Origin: Thunnus maccoyii | Lineage: Eukaryota > Chordata > Actinopteri > Scombriformes > Scombridae | Assembly (NCBI RefSeq): GCF_910596095.1 | Contig: NC_056551.1 | Coordinates: 13,843,501-13,907,500 of the forward strand | Length of the DNA stretch: 64,000 nt | Reading direction: 5' to 3' | Shown: one piece after another, positions 1 to 11,900 of the stretch | Numbering within the stretch: the first letter of the stretch is position 1 | How the letters are laid out: the number at the start of each line of letters is the position of its first letter | The notes under the pieces: generated by a model | What the model saw: the letters and a program-made list of their open reading frames with translations, nothing else | What the model was told of the DNA's origin: nothing | Databases searched by the model: none | Position numbers and translations under genes: made by a program

Positions 1-70
1 TGCTTTCAGGTTTCAGTACTGAGAATGATGGCCTGTGGCTACAGTTATGGTAATTAAAGGATAATTCATC

Positions 71-702
71 TTTATTGCAACAAAGGGTCTTATTTTCATA
101 GTTGCGTCCAGTTTACTGCTGAGATCTGAAAATGCAGGTCCATGTTGTAAACACCACCAGCAAATTGTACCCGGAGAATTGCAGCAAGAAAAACCTGTAT
201 CAATGTTTATTTGGACACCTGACTATTGTTTTTTTTTTTTTAACAGACTTGAAAAATGGTGACGCTATTCTTTAACAGACGACTTCCTAATTCAACTTTT
301 ACCTGCATACAGTTATCCTGCGCCATGAAGGAGTATTACTGACACTCACTTTTGATTTTTCAATATAAAGTGATAAATAGTCTGGCAAAACAATTGTCTT
401 ACTTACAACCTGATCTCAACTCTTGTACTTCTTGCTCCATTTGACTTTTTTGTAGTGATGTCACCGAGATCCCAGATCTCAGCGTTTACTTTTGTGAACA
501 CAATGTACTGGATAAAAATGATGGTCAAAACTGCAAAAATAAGACCCAAGTTGTAATGAAACTGAATTATTCTTTAGGTTTATAGAGGGCACAGCACCCC
601 AGATACCTGATGAAAGTGTTGGGATTTGCCCCGACAGGAGTGTTACAGTTACAGTGCAGCCTGTGTGTAACTGTGTGGGTGTATACATGATAGTATTTTA
701 TT
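71..702 (-). terminator. pcyox1: pcyox1 3' UTR with candidate poly(A) signals
   Basis: Downstream of the pcyox1 stop codon the minus strand carries AATAAA at 697-702, and again at 206-211 and 71-76. The nearest would give a 3' UTR of only about 50 nt, the farther ones about 550-680 nt. Which is used cannot be read from sequence. No gene was recognised in 1-736; open frames there lie out of frame with pcyox1 or in its 3' flank and show no recognisable domain. Confidence 0.45.
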
Positions 703-736
703 GCTTTTGGTTCTCTTCTCAAGTAGTTTTCCCTCC

Positions 737-3700
737 TCAGAGTTCCCCTCTTAGGCGGGTGTGCAGGTCCTCTTGGTCGATCTTGCGGACTTGGCTGTGC
801 CAGCGGTGATGTGCCAGCAGGGCCACGTTCCTGGCGGAGATGGCGCTCATCTCCATGGCGCTCGCTGCCCACTCCACAGCGTTGAGGTAGTACAGCCGGT
901 TGTGCAGGATGAAGGGAGGGGTCTTGCGGTGTGGCGGGCGGTAAGCGGGATAAGCCAGCCACTTAGTCTCTGACACTGAATCCCAGGAGAGGAACATACT
1001 GTGCAGCTGCTCCTGGGACAGCGGCTGGGAAGAGAACACCTTCCAGACTTTGGTCTGGCTGGCGGGGGGTCGCTTGTAATTCGGAGGGATGTGCACAGGG
1101 TCGAGAGAGCTAAGGCTGTTGATGAAAGAGCCCTTTGAGTCCGTGGTGAGGACATCAGACACCATGAACTGTGAGGCCAGCTCTGTGGTCCCGAGGTAGG
1201 ACATGTTAAGCATGCCATGGACCAGAGTGGAGACCGTCTGGTGGTAGCGCCCAGGGTAGTGAGACGGGATTGGAGGGGAAAAGCCTGAGAAGGTGATGTC
1301 AGACTTTCCCAGGTGAAGTGGCGTTGCTATTACCACTATGTCATACAGAGAGTGCGCTGAGCCTGAGTCTCCAACATAATTGACCTCGTAGAAGCTGGTT
1401 GTGGTGCCTGAAAATGGGAGGCAGAGGAAGTTAAGATGAAATGTTTGAAAAGAAAAAAAAAAAGACTGAAAAAGTGTGAACACGCATGTGAAATAAATAG
1501 TACCTGTCTTGGATGGGCGAACTTTGACTGAAATGGAAGTCACTCTGGCTGGGATGAGCTCACTCTTGCTGTGGTACAGCAGTCCTGAGCACACTCTTTT
1601 ATTGCCTCCATCCACTGCCCACAGGCCTGAATCTGCCCCCGCTAATGACACAGCCCCTACACAACAAGACAAACATGTCAACTCTATTTTACACCTTTCA
1701 ACAAAAAACCTTGTATTATCATATATGTGATGAACCAATAAAAAACTCTTACATTGAGAAACATACCCACAAAGCCATTGATGCGGACACTTTGGCCGTA
1801 GTTGACACGAGTGATTGGTGCAACGATATCGTTGAGGAAGATCTGTGAAAATCCTTCGCCCATCATGGTTTCCTCCAGGGTTTGATTCATCAGGGTCAGA
1901 AAACTATCGCCACCCATGGCATGCAGGAGCCTCTCCACACTGGAGAACGAATACCCATACTGCTGATACTGGTAGATCCTGGGAATAAAAGGATTTACAT
2001 CGTCATAAAGACAACAGGGAGCATCAGTTATGTTATGATATTCCTAGATTTTATGGCAAAAGGGTAAGATGTAGGTATTGTTGGTTTAAATTTATAGCAC
2101 ATCAGAAAATAAACTCTCACCTCATAAATTTGTCCAAAATGCTCTCCACCCACATGTGCATTCGAAGAAAGCTGAACCCGTATCGCCAGAGCATGCGCAA
2201 GAAATTTACAATAAACCAATCACTCTCTTCAAATGTGAGCTCCTTTCCATCAAATATTGCCATTTTAGAAGGGACGTCTTTCCTCGGAGGAATACCTGAA
2301 AAAACACAGCAACACAGGCTGGATTCAAGTTTCAAAAACGTACTAATTATGATTTCAACTACTCGTGTATTTGTGCTGTTTAATTTAGGAAACGGCGACA
2401 TTACCTAATCTCTCAATAAATTCCTTCATGTGTAGATTCAGAGGATGGATCACGGAGCCTCCCGTCTCATATTCATAATCCCCAATCTTCACTGTCGCTA
2501 ATCGCCCGCCAACTTCACCAGGTTCAAACACATCGATCTTCACTCCGGCTCCAAACTCCTTCCTCAGGTAATATGCTGTGGCTGAGCCACCAATGCCCGC
2601 TCCCACCACAGCTTTGAAAAAAGAAGTAATGACAACAGAGTAAACCAACTTTGCGACAGGCTTATCTCGTTCTCTTGAGGTTATTTTATGCATTCAGGAG
2701 TAAATATCAATCCACACTGTCTGCTAAAGCCTAACTCACAGTTTTATTCCTCCTCCTTTCCTACCAGTAAGGAACATGGAAGCACACAATATGGCTCATG
2801 TCACATCATTTTGTATTTTAACTGTGATGCCTTCACTTGATAAATAAATACAGTGTGACTAAATATACATTTAGAGCTGCAACAATTGGTCAAATAATCG
2901 ATTAGTTGATTGACAGAAAAATAAATCACCAACTGTTTTGGTAATCAATTAATCACTGAGTAATTTTTCAAGAAAAAAATGCTAAAATTCTGTGGTTCCA
3001 ACTTCTTAAGTGTGAATATTTTCTGGTTTCCTTAATCCTTTATCATAGTAAACTGAACATCTTTGGGTTGTAGACTCTTGTTTGGGACAAACAGAGGACA
3101 TTTTAGGTTGCATCTTGGGCAACAATGATCAACATTTTTCACCATTTTCTGACATTTTATAGACCAAATGACTAATAAATTAATCAAGAAAATAATTGAC
3201 AGACTCATCGATAATGAAAATATTCAGTAGTTGCAGTGCTATACACTGTAGTAAAAACTGTATATCTTACAGTGGATGAGGACGTGTCTTAATGTCCCTG
3301 AGTTTCCACACTCACATTTGTCATCCGGGCATTTCCCAATCACAGCCCACAACGCCCAAGCCTCAACCTGGTTATTCATAAATTAATTTCCATTTAACTC
3401 GCAAGTTTACTTTTTCTGAGACACGTAAAATAGTCCTGTTACACATACTGTCTTCTCTTAAGCTGTTCTTTCTTCTTTTTAAATCTGTAAAAGGACTTAT
3501 GTCAGAAAGTCTTCAGTTAAATCATTGGTAAAGATATCAGACTCCAGTCTGATATTTTATAGATCAAAACCAAGAAAAAAATCACATCAAATTACTGGTG
3601 ATTTCTCATTTTGACTGATTTTTGAATTTGACTGAATTTGACAAATTTCCCTCTGGGAGGCACTACAGGATGCCCATCACCAGTTTAGGGGATATTTTAT

Positions 3701-4197
3701 TGCAAATGCCATTTCCCTGTTGAACTCACATATTATTGAGAGTGCCAACAGATAGCAATTTATGCAAATTATAATGATGTCTTTGGTAAATTTTTGTAAT
3801 TAATTAAAAAGTGATTAATTTGTGTTTTTTTTGTTTGTTTTTTTTTACTTGACTTCTTTTGTCAATAATAATGTCTTATGGGTGATGTCACAGTGAGGTC
3901 TCTGCCACAGAAATATAATATGAAATCAACCTCTCCATCTTAAACATCCTGGGGAGGATAATGCTTGTCTATCCTCCACTGAAGCAGATTTTAGAAGCAA
4001 CAGAATGAATAAAGGAGTAACACTAGTTGCAGTAAGGAGTGACTGATTTGTTTTTGTTTTCAGATGCACCGTGGTACTGGCTTACCTATCTTTTTGGGCT
4101 GATCCTGCAGCCCTGGAGCTGAGGCTAGACTTCTCCTCCCAGTGTGCCAAAGCCCCAGGAGCAGCAGCGCTCTCAGTGACAGGCCTCGTAGACTCAT
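737..4197 (-). CDS. pcyox1: prenylcysteine oxidase 1
   Basis: This is an FAD-dependent lysosomal/secreted thioether oxidase that cleaves prenylcysteines released from degraded prenylated proteins, giving cysteine, an isoprenoid aldehyde and H2O2. Coding exons in transcript order are 4197-4086, 2611-2405, 2295-2121, 1978-1767, 1656-1504 and 1407-737. All junctions are GT-AG and the phases close to 509 aa (human 505). Residues 1-26 form a Leu-rich signal peptide. The Rossmann motif [15 protein letters not shown] starts near residue 39 and is followed by GGRLAT and [13 protein letters not shown], a stretch diagnostic of PCYOX1 rather than PCYOX1L. The C-terminus ends in RGEL, where mammals have KTEL. 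An ATG at 4206-4204 is in frame three codons upstream, but 4197 has A at -3 and is the better context. fam136a is divergent from it, as expected from the human 2p13 neighbourhood. Confidence 0.95.
2872..3243. mobile_element. MITE family 1, copy A (in pcyox1 intron 1)
   Basis: This is a palindromic AT-rich element. It begins with agagctgcaacaattgg, has an internal attagttgattgacag segment, and ends with the inverted counterpart attcagtagttgcagt. The body contains the phrase ttctggtttccttaatcc, seen again in the copies at 6.9 kb and others. At least six copies lie in this window, all without coding capacity. It looks like a nonautonomous DNA transposon; superfamily is not certain. Confidence 0.75.
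3249..3375 (-). mobile_element. LINE-like ORF2 3' fragment, copy 1
   Basis: Read on the minus strand this segment encodes [20 protein letters not shown] followed by IHCKIY. That is the Cys-x-Cys-Gly ... His-x-Leu-x-x-Cys pattern found near the C-terminus of some non-LTR retrotransposon reverse-transcriptase proteins. A sister copy lies at 5131-5270. Only about 40 codons survive. The LINE assignment is by motif only. Confidence 0.5.
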
Positions 4198-4206
4198 TGT
4201 GGGCAT

Positions 4207-4230
4207 TTAGTGCTCTGCACTCAGGAGCAT
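4207..4230 (-). other. upstream ORF in pcyox1 5' UTR
   Basis: The exon holding the pcyox1 start begins right after an acceptor-like ctgtacag (AG at 4232-4231) with ATG. This opens a seven-codon reading frame ending in TAA at 4209-4207. The stop directly abuts another ATG (4206-4204) in frame with the main start at 4197. The uORF could dampen translation; that is inference. Confidence 0.5.
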
Positions 4231-4494
4231 CTGTACAGGAGGAATAAACATGAGCTACCATATCAGCCAGTAACTTCAAGTCAATTGTCTCTATCAGTCT
4301 GTGGTCAAAGGTTAAACTCTGAGAGGAGTTCAGGCTCACGCAAAGAATAATGATTTAAAAAAAATCAAAAACAAGTGTAACATAATTAAGTGTTGGTCTC
4401 AGCTGTACAATATCATGTCTGTCTAATATTTAACACTTGAAACGAGAAAGAGTGCAGAGGTAAAGAGTGCATAGTGTGGACTCACTATTTCAAA

Positions 4495-4743
4495 AGTGAC
4501 TACAAGCGGTCTGCTGATCCAGAAGTAGCTTTCACAAAGTTGTCTTCACCGTAACACTTCAAGCTAACTTTACAGCTCGTTAAAACTTCCCCCTGTCTGC
4601 TTAAACATAAAACTAAACCGTTAACAAAAGCCACGATAAGACTAGAAAACTAACTAAACTTGTTAACAGTTGAGTCACGCCGGAGTGCCGTGTACGCATG
4701 CGTGCACCTCGCTAAATATTAAGACACACTTCCGGGCAGCCAC
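4495..4743 (-). promoter_or_regulatory. pcyox1 noncoding first exon and promoter region
   Basis: A donor-like GTGAGT on the minus strand near 4487-4494 would pair with the acceptor at 4231-4232. The sequence up to about 4740 is locally richer in CpG (gtcacgccggagtgccgtgtacgc) and carries ttccggg, typical of a TATA-less housekeeping promoter. Exon limits are inferred from splice-like sites and position only. Confidence 0.4.
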
Positions 4744-4943
4744 ATTTTTTTCCCCTAGGACGGTGAGGTCATGATCCGCCCTACTTTGCCTCTGATTGGC
4801 TATTACTTGTTGCCTTCGTTGTTTGGGTTGGTTAGGTGTAGAAATGAGGAGTGTGATTGGTTAAGATTAAGGTAAAAATATCACGATAAGCCAATCACAG
4901 GCAGAATAGGGTGGGTCATGACTTCGCCATCCTAGGAAAAAAA
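4744..4943. repeat. palindromic CCAAT-bearing element, copy 1 (pcyox1 promoter)
   Basis: The two ends are inverted copies: tttttttcccctaggacgg on the left and catcctaggaaaaaaa on the right, with ctctgattggct mirrored by agccaatcacag inside. The middle (gttgccttcgttg, ggttggttag, aaatgaggag) is shared with the element at 23212-23409 next to ggcx. It contains several CCAAT/ATTGG boxes. It looks like a short inverted-repeat element that has landed at, or been retained in, two promoters. Confidence 0.7.
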
Positions 4944-5130
4944 TATCGCTTCCGGGCACGCTTCTGCTTCTTCTTCTTTGGATTTGTCGGACAAGACGCT
5001 AAAATGGCGTATTGCTGCCCTCTACTGTTTATTATTGATACTCCTTTTGACAGTTATTTATATTTTGTTATATATTACAATACTGTACAGATATTCCAGC
5101 AGTTTCTTCTTTTTAGTCCAGTTATCCAAG

Positions 5131-5270
5131 TTTAGTAAAGTGTGCAGAGTAAAAACTGTATATCTTGCACTGGATGAGGATGTGTTTTACTGTCTCTGAG
5201 TTTCCACATTCACATTTGTCATCTGGGCGTTTCCCAATCAGAGTCCACAATGCCAAAGCCTCAAATGGTT
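5131..5270 (-). mobile_element. LINE-like ORF2 3' fragment, copy 2
   Basis: The minus-strand reading gives [20 protein letters not shown] then IQCKIYSFYSAHFTK. It is clearly homologous to 3249-3375 but better preserved, with the CxCG...ETVxHxLxxC signature intact. The two copies have the same orientation and lie on either side of the pcyox1 start. Confidence 0.55.
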
Positions 5271-5750
5271 ATGACAACTGAATCTTTTCTTTTGCAGGCA
5301 AAATGATTTTTTTATTTATGTTTTTTCCATCGTTTTCTGTATTGTAAAGTTAGACCTCCCCTTCTTTTCTTTTCTCCATGTATCCTGTAATTTACTAATT
5401 CCTTGTAAACCTGCATAACTTAGATATATTAACTGTTTATTGTTTTGTCAGCAAAGATGACAAATAGCCATAATGAGAAATGATATAGAACAAACAGCCA
5501 GTCACACAAATAGCAATAGAAACAATGACAGAGATATCCAAATAGGTCCAAAGTTAAAGATCCCCTCCAGATACATTTCAAGATATATAATATTCTTTGA
5601 ATAATAATTTGTATCTGATATGGTTTTCCCACAAAAAAGTTCTTAAAGTCTTAAACTGAGATTTAAGTGAGTAAATGCGAAGAGTGTCAAACTCCGCACA
5701 TACATCGTTCTGCACAGTGAAGCTTAAACATCCAAGTGTAGTGACAATAA

Positions 5751-5752
5751 GC

Positions 5753-5848
<96 letters not shown>
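5751..5848. repeat. (ATT)n(AGT)n compound microsatellite
   Basis: A run of att repeats changes into agt repeats and then ggt. A similar att-to-agt compound tract occurs at 22936-23030. Confidence 0.9.
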
Positions 5849-5850
<2 letters not shown>

Positions 5851-6463
5851 TTGCATTATTGTATTGTATTATTAATACAATAATTATTTAGAATACAACA
5901 AACTTTTTTCCACTGTAAATCACACATAATGGAAGACCAAAAGGATTTTGCTGCAGGAGGTGTAACACAGTCCAAAGCTTTACTGATGTGTCAGTGACTG
6001 CACGCTTTATTCTGAATATCAATATCTCCACTAAAAATATGCTCAGAGCCAATAATCTTAATTTCTGTAAGACTGCAATTCTTTAAAAAAAAAAAAAAAC
6101 AAGAGGGCTTGAAATGATCATCTGACCACACAAAAAGGAAGAGGATTTTTTGTATTACGTTGTACGATTTTATTTATGCTTGTGTTTTTGTGATAAGTTT
6201 ATTTTATATTTTCTCCAGTGCTCTCTGTACTGTTATTTGTATTATATTGTACATTATCATGTTGTTAATAAAGCTTTCTTAAAAACGGTTACGGAACAAA
6301 ACCGGAAGTGACGCTATCGCCTCTCTTCTTGAAACATGCTTGAACGGAGGTGACCTTAGTTACTATCCACATTGTAAAGTGAAGTTATTTGGCGACTGCC
6401 CCGCCTGGTTTACATGCAGAACTTGTTGAAGTATTGCTGAAGACTTGAGAAAGACGAGCAGAG

Positions 6464-7578
6464 ATGGCGGAGGCTCATCAGGCGCGCGTCCAGACTGTGG
6501 TCGAAGACATGGTCCAAAGCCTGGAGAGGGACCACATCCGTAAAATGCAGGTGGGTGTCCATCTGTATAGAGCACATGAACTGTGCATGCAATGACTTCT
6601 GTTAACCAGTCCTGTGTCTGCAGCATCTGCATCCATCACATGTTCATATCTGAATGTTAACTCTCTCTGTGTGTGTGTGTGTGTGTGTTCTTGCTGCAGG
6701 GTCGTATGTTCAGGTGCAGTGCAGAGTGCTGTGATCGACCCTCAGACTCCATGTCTTCAGTGCATCAGTGCATCGACAGGTGTCACACTCCTCTGGCTCA
6801 AGCTCAGGGACTCGTCACTACAGAGCTGGAGAAGTTTCAGGTGAGTGACACTCAATACAGTCACCACTGTGCAAACACTGCACCCCAGTGTGTGTGAGAG
6901 ACTTCCATAACTGAATGTTTTCTCTAGATTTTTTTCATTTTTTAAGAAGAAAATGTCCAAATTCTCTGTTTCCAGCTTCCCAAACATGAATATTTTCTGG
7001 TTTCTTTAGTCTTTTATAACAGTAAACTTAATATCTTTGGGTTGTGGACTGTTGGTCGGGACAAAACTCGACATTTGGGGACATAACCTTGGACTTAAAC
7101 AGTGATTGACCAAACAACTAATTGATTCATTGAGATAATAAATTTATTATAATATTGAAAATAATTATTAATTGCAGCCCTAGTTTCATTCAGCATTTCA
7201 CATCTATACTAAATGTGGTATAACCTCTGTTAAACCTGTCACACATTCAGCTAAAACTACAACTTAACAGTGATTGTTAAGAAGAGTAAGTAACTAGATT
7301 ACATTTAGTTTTGTAGTTAACTACCTTTTTGTGTATTTGATCTTATTGGAGTAATTTACAAAGTTGATCATTATGTGGGTTTTTATTAAAGAGGCTTCTA
7401 AGTTCTGTTCAAGCTTCAGTGTCTCTGAGGGGAAATAATCATAGATTTGCAGCCAGATAACCAAACAATAAACCAAATATCACATTAAAAACAACAGCAG
7501 CAACAACAAAATACCTTGGTTTGGACAATAATACAATATTATCATTCATTGGCTTTATATTTATACACACACACACAT

Positions 7579-7614
<36 letters not shown>

Positions 7615-8391
7615 ACATGATACTAAGATGGCAACTAACGATTATTGTCATTCTCAATTAATATGCCAATTATTTTCTTGATTAATCAGAAAATAGTGAA
7701 AAATGGCTGTTATGTCGTCTAAGATCCCATGATGTCATCAAATATCTTGTTTTGTAGAAAGAAGAAATTCAGTTTATCGTCATATGACACAGAAAAGCTT
7801 CAGATCTTCACATTTGAGAAGTTGCAACCAGCAAATGACTTTGACAACTATTCAATGATCAAAATAGTTGCCAATTAATTTTAGTCAATTAATCAACTAA
7901 TCCTTGCAGCTCTACATGATGCATGTTATTGTTGTACAAATTTGTGTCCAAATGAATGATTCTGTAATTTAAAAATTAACAAAATTAGTTATTAAAGATT
8001 TTGTTTTACACATATTAACCCCTTAAAGCTGAACTTGTACTCAAGTGTTTTTTCTGTTTCAAAAGGAAAATCCTAAACTTTAGATTTCAACCATTGGTTC
8101 CATTTGACCTGGAAACAGAGCTCTAAAAAGTGCAAATCACATGTTCACCTGCATTCATTCACATGGCCTAAACTCTGTTTCCTCCCCTCTTTGCTCCCTC
8201 AGGATCGTCTGACCAGATGCACGATGCACTGCAACGACAAGGCGAAGGATCTTTTTGACTCTGGTGCCAAGGAGGCAGCCGTTAAGTCTCTGATGGAGCG
8301 CTGTGTGGGCAGCTGTGTGGACGACCATGTTAACCTGATCCCCAGCATGACCCGAAGACTCAAAGAGAATTTGGACTCTATACAACAGTGA
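6464..8391 (+). CDS. fam136a: FAM136A mitochondrial CX3C protein
   Basis: This is a small conserved mitochondrial protein of uncertain biochemical role; the human gene has been linked to familial Meniere disease. The three exons are 6464-6550, 6700-6840 and 8203-8391, all GT-AG and phase 0, giving 138 aa, the same as human. The N-terminus is [16 protein letters not shown]. Four C-x3-C motifs are visible (CSAEC, CIDRC, CTMHC, CVGSC), the arrangement seen in proteins that form twin disulfides in the intermembrane space. The start is the first ATG after the CpG-containing upstream stretch, in the context gagATGg. A (GT)n tract forms part of the pyrimidine-poor stretch before the exon 2 acceptor. 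It is a neighbour of PCYOX1 in human too. Confidence 0.96.
6926..7182. mobile_element. MITE family 1, copy B (fam136a intron 2)
   Basis: This is a truncated copy. It shares ttctggtttctttagtc and the terminal attgcagccctag with other family members, but the left terminus is missing. Confidence 0.65.
7562..7612. repeat. (CA)n/(TA)n microsatellite
   Basis: A short run of ca repeats is followed by about ten ta repeats. Confidence 0.85.
7620..7914. mobile_element. MITE family 1, copy C (fam136a intron 2)
   Basis: It runs from ggcaactaacgattattgtc to the inverted terminus aatcaactaatccttgcag. The body matches the other copies but in inverse orientation (caaatatcttgttttgtag). Confidence 0.7.
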
Positions 8392-8927
8392 AAAGCAGGA
8401 GGGATTGCTGAAGTCTGTCCTGTAGACAGCCTGGACTCATTACACACACATAAATACACACACACACAGCAGCGCAGGGTTCGCCAACTCAGCCAGTTTA
8501 ACCAGTTACAACTGAAGAAGAGAGAGCTGGAACATCATGACAGAGTAGAGTTTAAAATTAATAATGTGACGCAAATGGTAGAGTTTTACAGGCAGATGCT
8601 GGAGGTTTTTTGGCTTGTTAGGTCCTGATTCATCTGTGCAATTGCAACAAAAAAGAAATCTAGCGATACATCTGGTGTCATAGTGTTGTGTACAAACAAG
8701 ATAACGGCTCAGTAATGCTTTAGAGCCCATCTGAGTATCACAAATCAAACTATACAGTACAACACGCAGTCGACAGGATCCAGATTTGCATTTGTTCATG
8801 CGAACAGTTTGAACATCCTGTTTGTTTGCAGGATTTGATATTCAGCTCTTATACTTAATCTGTGAAGTCCCATCACTCATCATTCTTTTTTTGTGTAATT
8901 TTAAGTTCTGTGTACGTTTGTATCTGA

Positions 8928-8933
8928 ATTAAA
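8928..8933 (+). terminator. fam136a poly(A) signal (ATTAAA)
   Basis: It lies about 540 nt after the stop codon and is the first good signal on this strand. The variant ATTAAA is the commonest alternative to AATAAA. Confidence 0.55.
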
Positions 8934-8939
8934 AGTGCT

Positions 8940-11900
8940 AGAGATGTAACTGCTTTTGGACTGCTTCACTTCCATAATATAAAGAACATAAAAGTTCTGC
9001 TTGCAAGTATCAAGACAAGGTAATGACAAACACCGGTAATGATTTGGTTGCATGTATTTTAATGACTGCAAATGAATATTCTCAATTATATACAATGTAC
9101 AAGAAAGGCAACACTGTAGGGTGGAAGAAATATTAAGAAGCAGTAAACACACTGTACACCTGATTTAAATCCCACAAGCCATTTAATTGGTCCAAATCTA
9201 ATATACCATTGATGTCCATGAAAAAATATTTTAATTTCACAATTGGTGAAACGTCTGTAACATAAAACATATTAAAACAAGCCTGAGAATCAGCGGCTTC
9301 AGATGCAACACAGTTAATATAGTGTAATGATATCCATCAATAATGAAGGAACCATAGCATCATTTTCTGATCATTTAAAATAACAGGCAAGCAACCTGTT
9401 AACAGCAATAACTGGGATGTGAAACAACCACATGTGTTATAATCTCTGATAAAAGACTACATTCTTGTTTTAGGTCCTTTTATAAATGCAGAATAAAAAG
9501 TGACAGACTAAACCATTATAGTTAGATAGAAAGCTCTTTGGTAGCCAGGATTGTTTTCACCCCAACTATCAGAGCAACATTTAGCGAGGGAGACGACTGC
9601 TGAATGATATTCAAACTTCACTGCAGAGACCAGAACAGAAGCTGGAGAGGAGCCAACTGATAACACATTGATCTTTGAGCTGCTCTGATAGGACAGTGCT
9701 CAAACAGCTTTTGCTCAGACTTTTAAGTTTTTTATCTTAAATACTTTAGTTTTCTTGTTAATGCTTAATTGTCAAACAGCCAGTTTGTGGGCGGGTCAGA
9801 AATACTCTCACTGGTACTTCTCCTAAGATTTGCCAGTTTTCAGCCAACCTTTTACATTCCTAATAAAGATGAGGTGGAAAATAAATCAATCCAAATTTGT
9901 GCCCTTCTCATCTGATGAATGAAAATGATGTGCAATAAAAGAGTAATTATTACAGGATAAATCATCACACTGAAGTGATAATTATGTGAAGTGAGTCGTC
10001 TGATTTCATGTAGGATCCTACAGAAAATCACTGACATTAAGAAAATCTATTTACTGGACAGCTTTTTCAAATATGTTAAGTACATCCTGATGAATGTCAC
10101 CAAATAGGAAATCAGACTTAGGCATGGAGACTGGAGATAAATCAAAGTGAGCATCATATTTGGAGAAAAATACTTGACACAGATGACAAGATCAATACGT
10201 ATCAAGTGCAAGAGCTACAGAAGCATAAATACAGCAATAACTGTACAGCTGCAGTAAAGACCTATTTCAGAAAAAGAGATAAGATCATGTGATAGCACCA
10301 CAGCCCACATGGATGGGCAGTTTTATTGGCAGTTGAGAATTGAATACACATTTTCTTTTGCAAAAATAAATCCATACAAATGAAGTAAAAAATAAATAAA
10401 TGCCAAATAAAAACACCTTTAACTATGAACGTAACAACAGTTGCAGGCGAGTCATATTAGCTATAATGATTTAGCAGTACATGTCAGCTTTACAAGTCTG
10501 ACAATCCCCACATTCACTAGTTTCGTAACAATATGAGGTAACAACAGACTTCCAAACAAATAGTAATTAAATTAATAGTAGAAATGTGTACAACATCAAA
10601 ACTGCAGAGGTGATTCATTTGGTGATGAGAGCAAATTAAATATACCGTCTAAACAGGAACCGACTGAACTGCAAAACAGGAGCTCAACACCGATAAACAA
10701 CATTTGACAGTGTAGCTGGTTAACGCTGCAGGAAGTCTCAAAATCTGATCAACATTTTTGTGAGTCTCAAAAAAAAAAGCTGGTGATAATAACCGGACCT
10801 CCGACTGTAAACTGTAAAATGAGGCTGATGTACAAAAGACTCCTGGAGCCTCATGTTGAATGAAACAACATTACAGGGTTAAGTTTGACTTTCAGGCCAC
10901 ACAATGCTGGTTCACTGGGAACATGTCACATCAACATGGTTACCAGTACTTGGGGCTCAGCTCATCTGTTCAGACCCACCATCTGTGCAGTTACTTGTTT
11001 TATTCATTTGAATGAAAAGTTTTTGTTTACATCAGATTTTATAAATGTTTTGCAGAAAATGTCATTTTGGGATACTTTGGGAGTGATGATGCTGTTTTTA
11101 CTTATTTTTTATTTCTTGGGCAGGTGGACAGAAGCTGTTGTAGTGTAGAATATGTGTTAGCATGGTGAAATGTCCCACTTAAGACTGAGCTACAAAAGGG
11201 TTAAAGAGTGATGAAATGAAGGTTGAAAATTCTGCTTTTACTGCCATCATTCAGTTGGTTTTTCATAACTCAAACATTCCTGTTGGGTGTATTCATCGGC
11301 TGCCATCTATTCGACCGTGCTGGCCTGCCACTTATTTCGTTAAGGCAAGGGTGGGAATATTAGCAGGTAGGATTTTAAATCTATCAGCTGATAATCTCAC
11401 AGCAGCAGTGGGTGCAGATGCTGAAATAAACTTTAATCTTTTTACACCTGTTAAGTTTTGGCAAAGACTGTATGTTACCTTACAGTCATGCGGCAAGTAA
11501 ACAAAAATACCACGTTTTCTAACAGCATAAAAAATAATGTCTAGTAATCATACATTTCACACAAATCAAATTCAAACCTTGAACAAAGCTAAACATCATT
11601 CAGTCAACACAACTTGCCGCATGAAGCCATTTGAGTCAGCACAAACAAGATGTGCTGGGTTTTTTTTTTTGCCAATCAGAAATGGAGTGGAAAACCCGCC
11701 CACCCGGCTCAAACTGGCACTGCGCCGATCATGTTTTGGAGCGCACCTGGTAGCAGAACAGCCAGCCCCACCTCTGATCACACCCAACACGAAACATAAG
11801 AGGAACAGACTTACGTCAGAGTAGTATCAACTTTTTTGCCACAGACCATTATTCTGATGCAGAGATCATTTCTATTTTCTGAGATGGTCCACTGAAATTC

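Larger units (their letters stand above)
4944..6463. other. pcyox1-fam136a intergenic region
   Basis: It contains the second LINE-like fragment (5131-5270), a compound (ATT)n/(AGT)n microsatellite (5751-5848) and a short CpG-containing stretch, ggaagtgacgctatcgcctc, about 150 bp before the fam136a ATG that is probably its promoter. No further gene was recognised. Confidence 0.6.

Noticed and set aside
737-4197. Identification as PCYOX1L
   Set aside because: The [13 protein letters not shown] region and the fam136a/gmcl1 neighbourhood fit PCYOX1; PCYOX1L has a different sequence there and lies elsewhere in human.
5751-5848. Trinucleotide tract as a coding repeat
   Set aside because: It lies in an intergenic region with stop codons in the flanks; it is a plain microsatellite.
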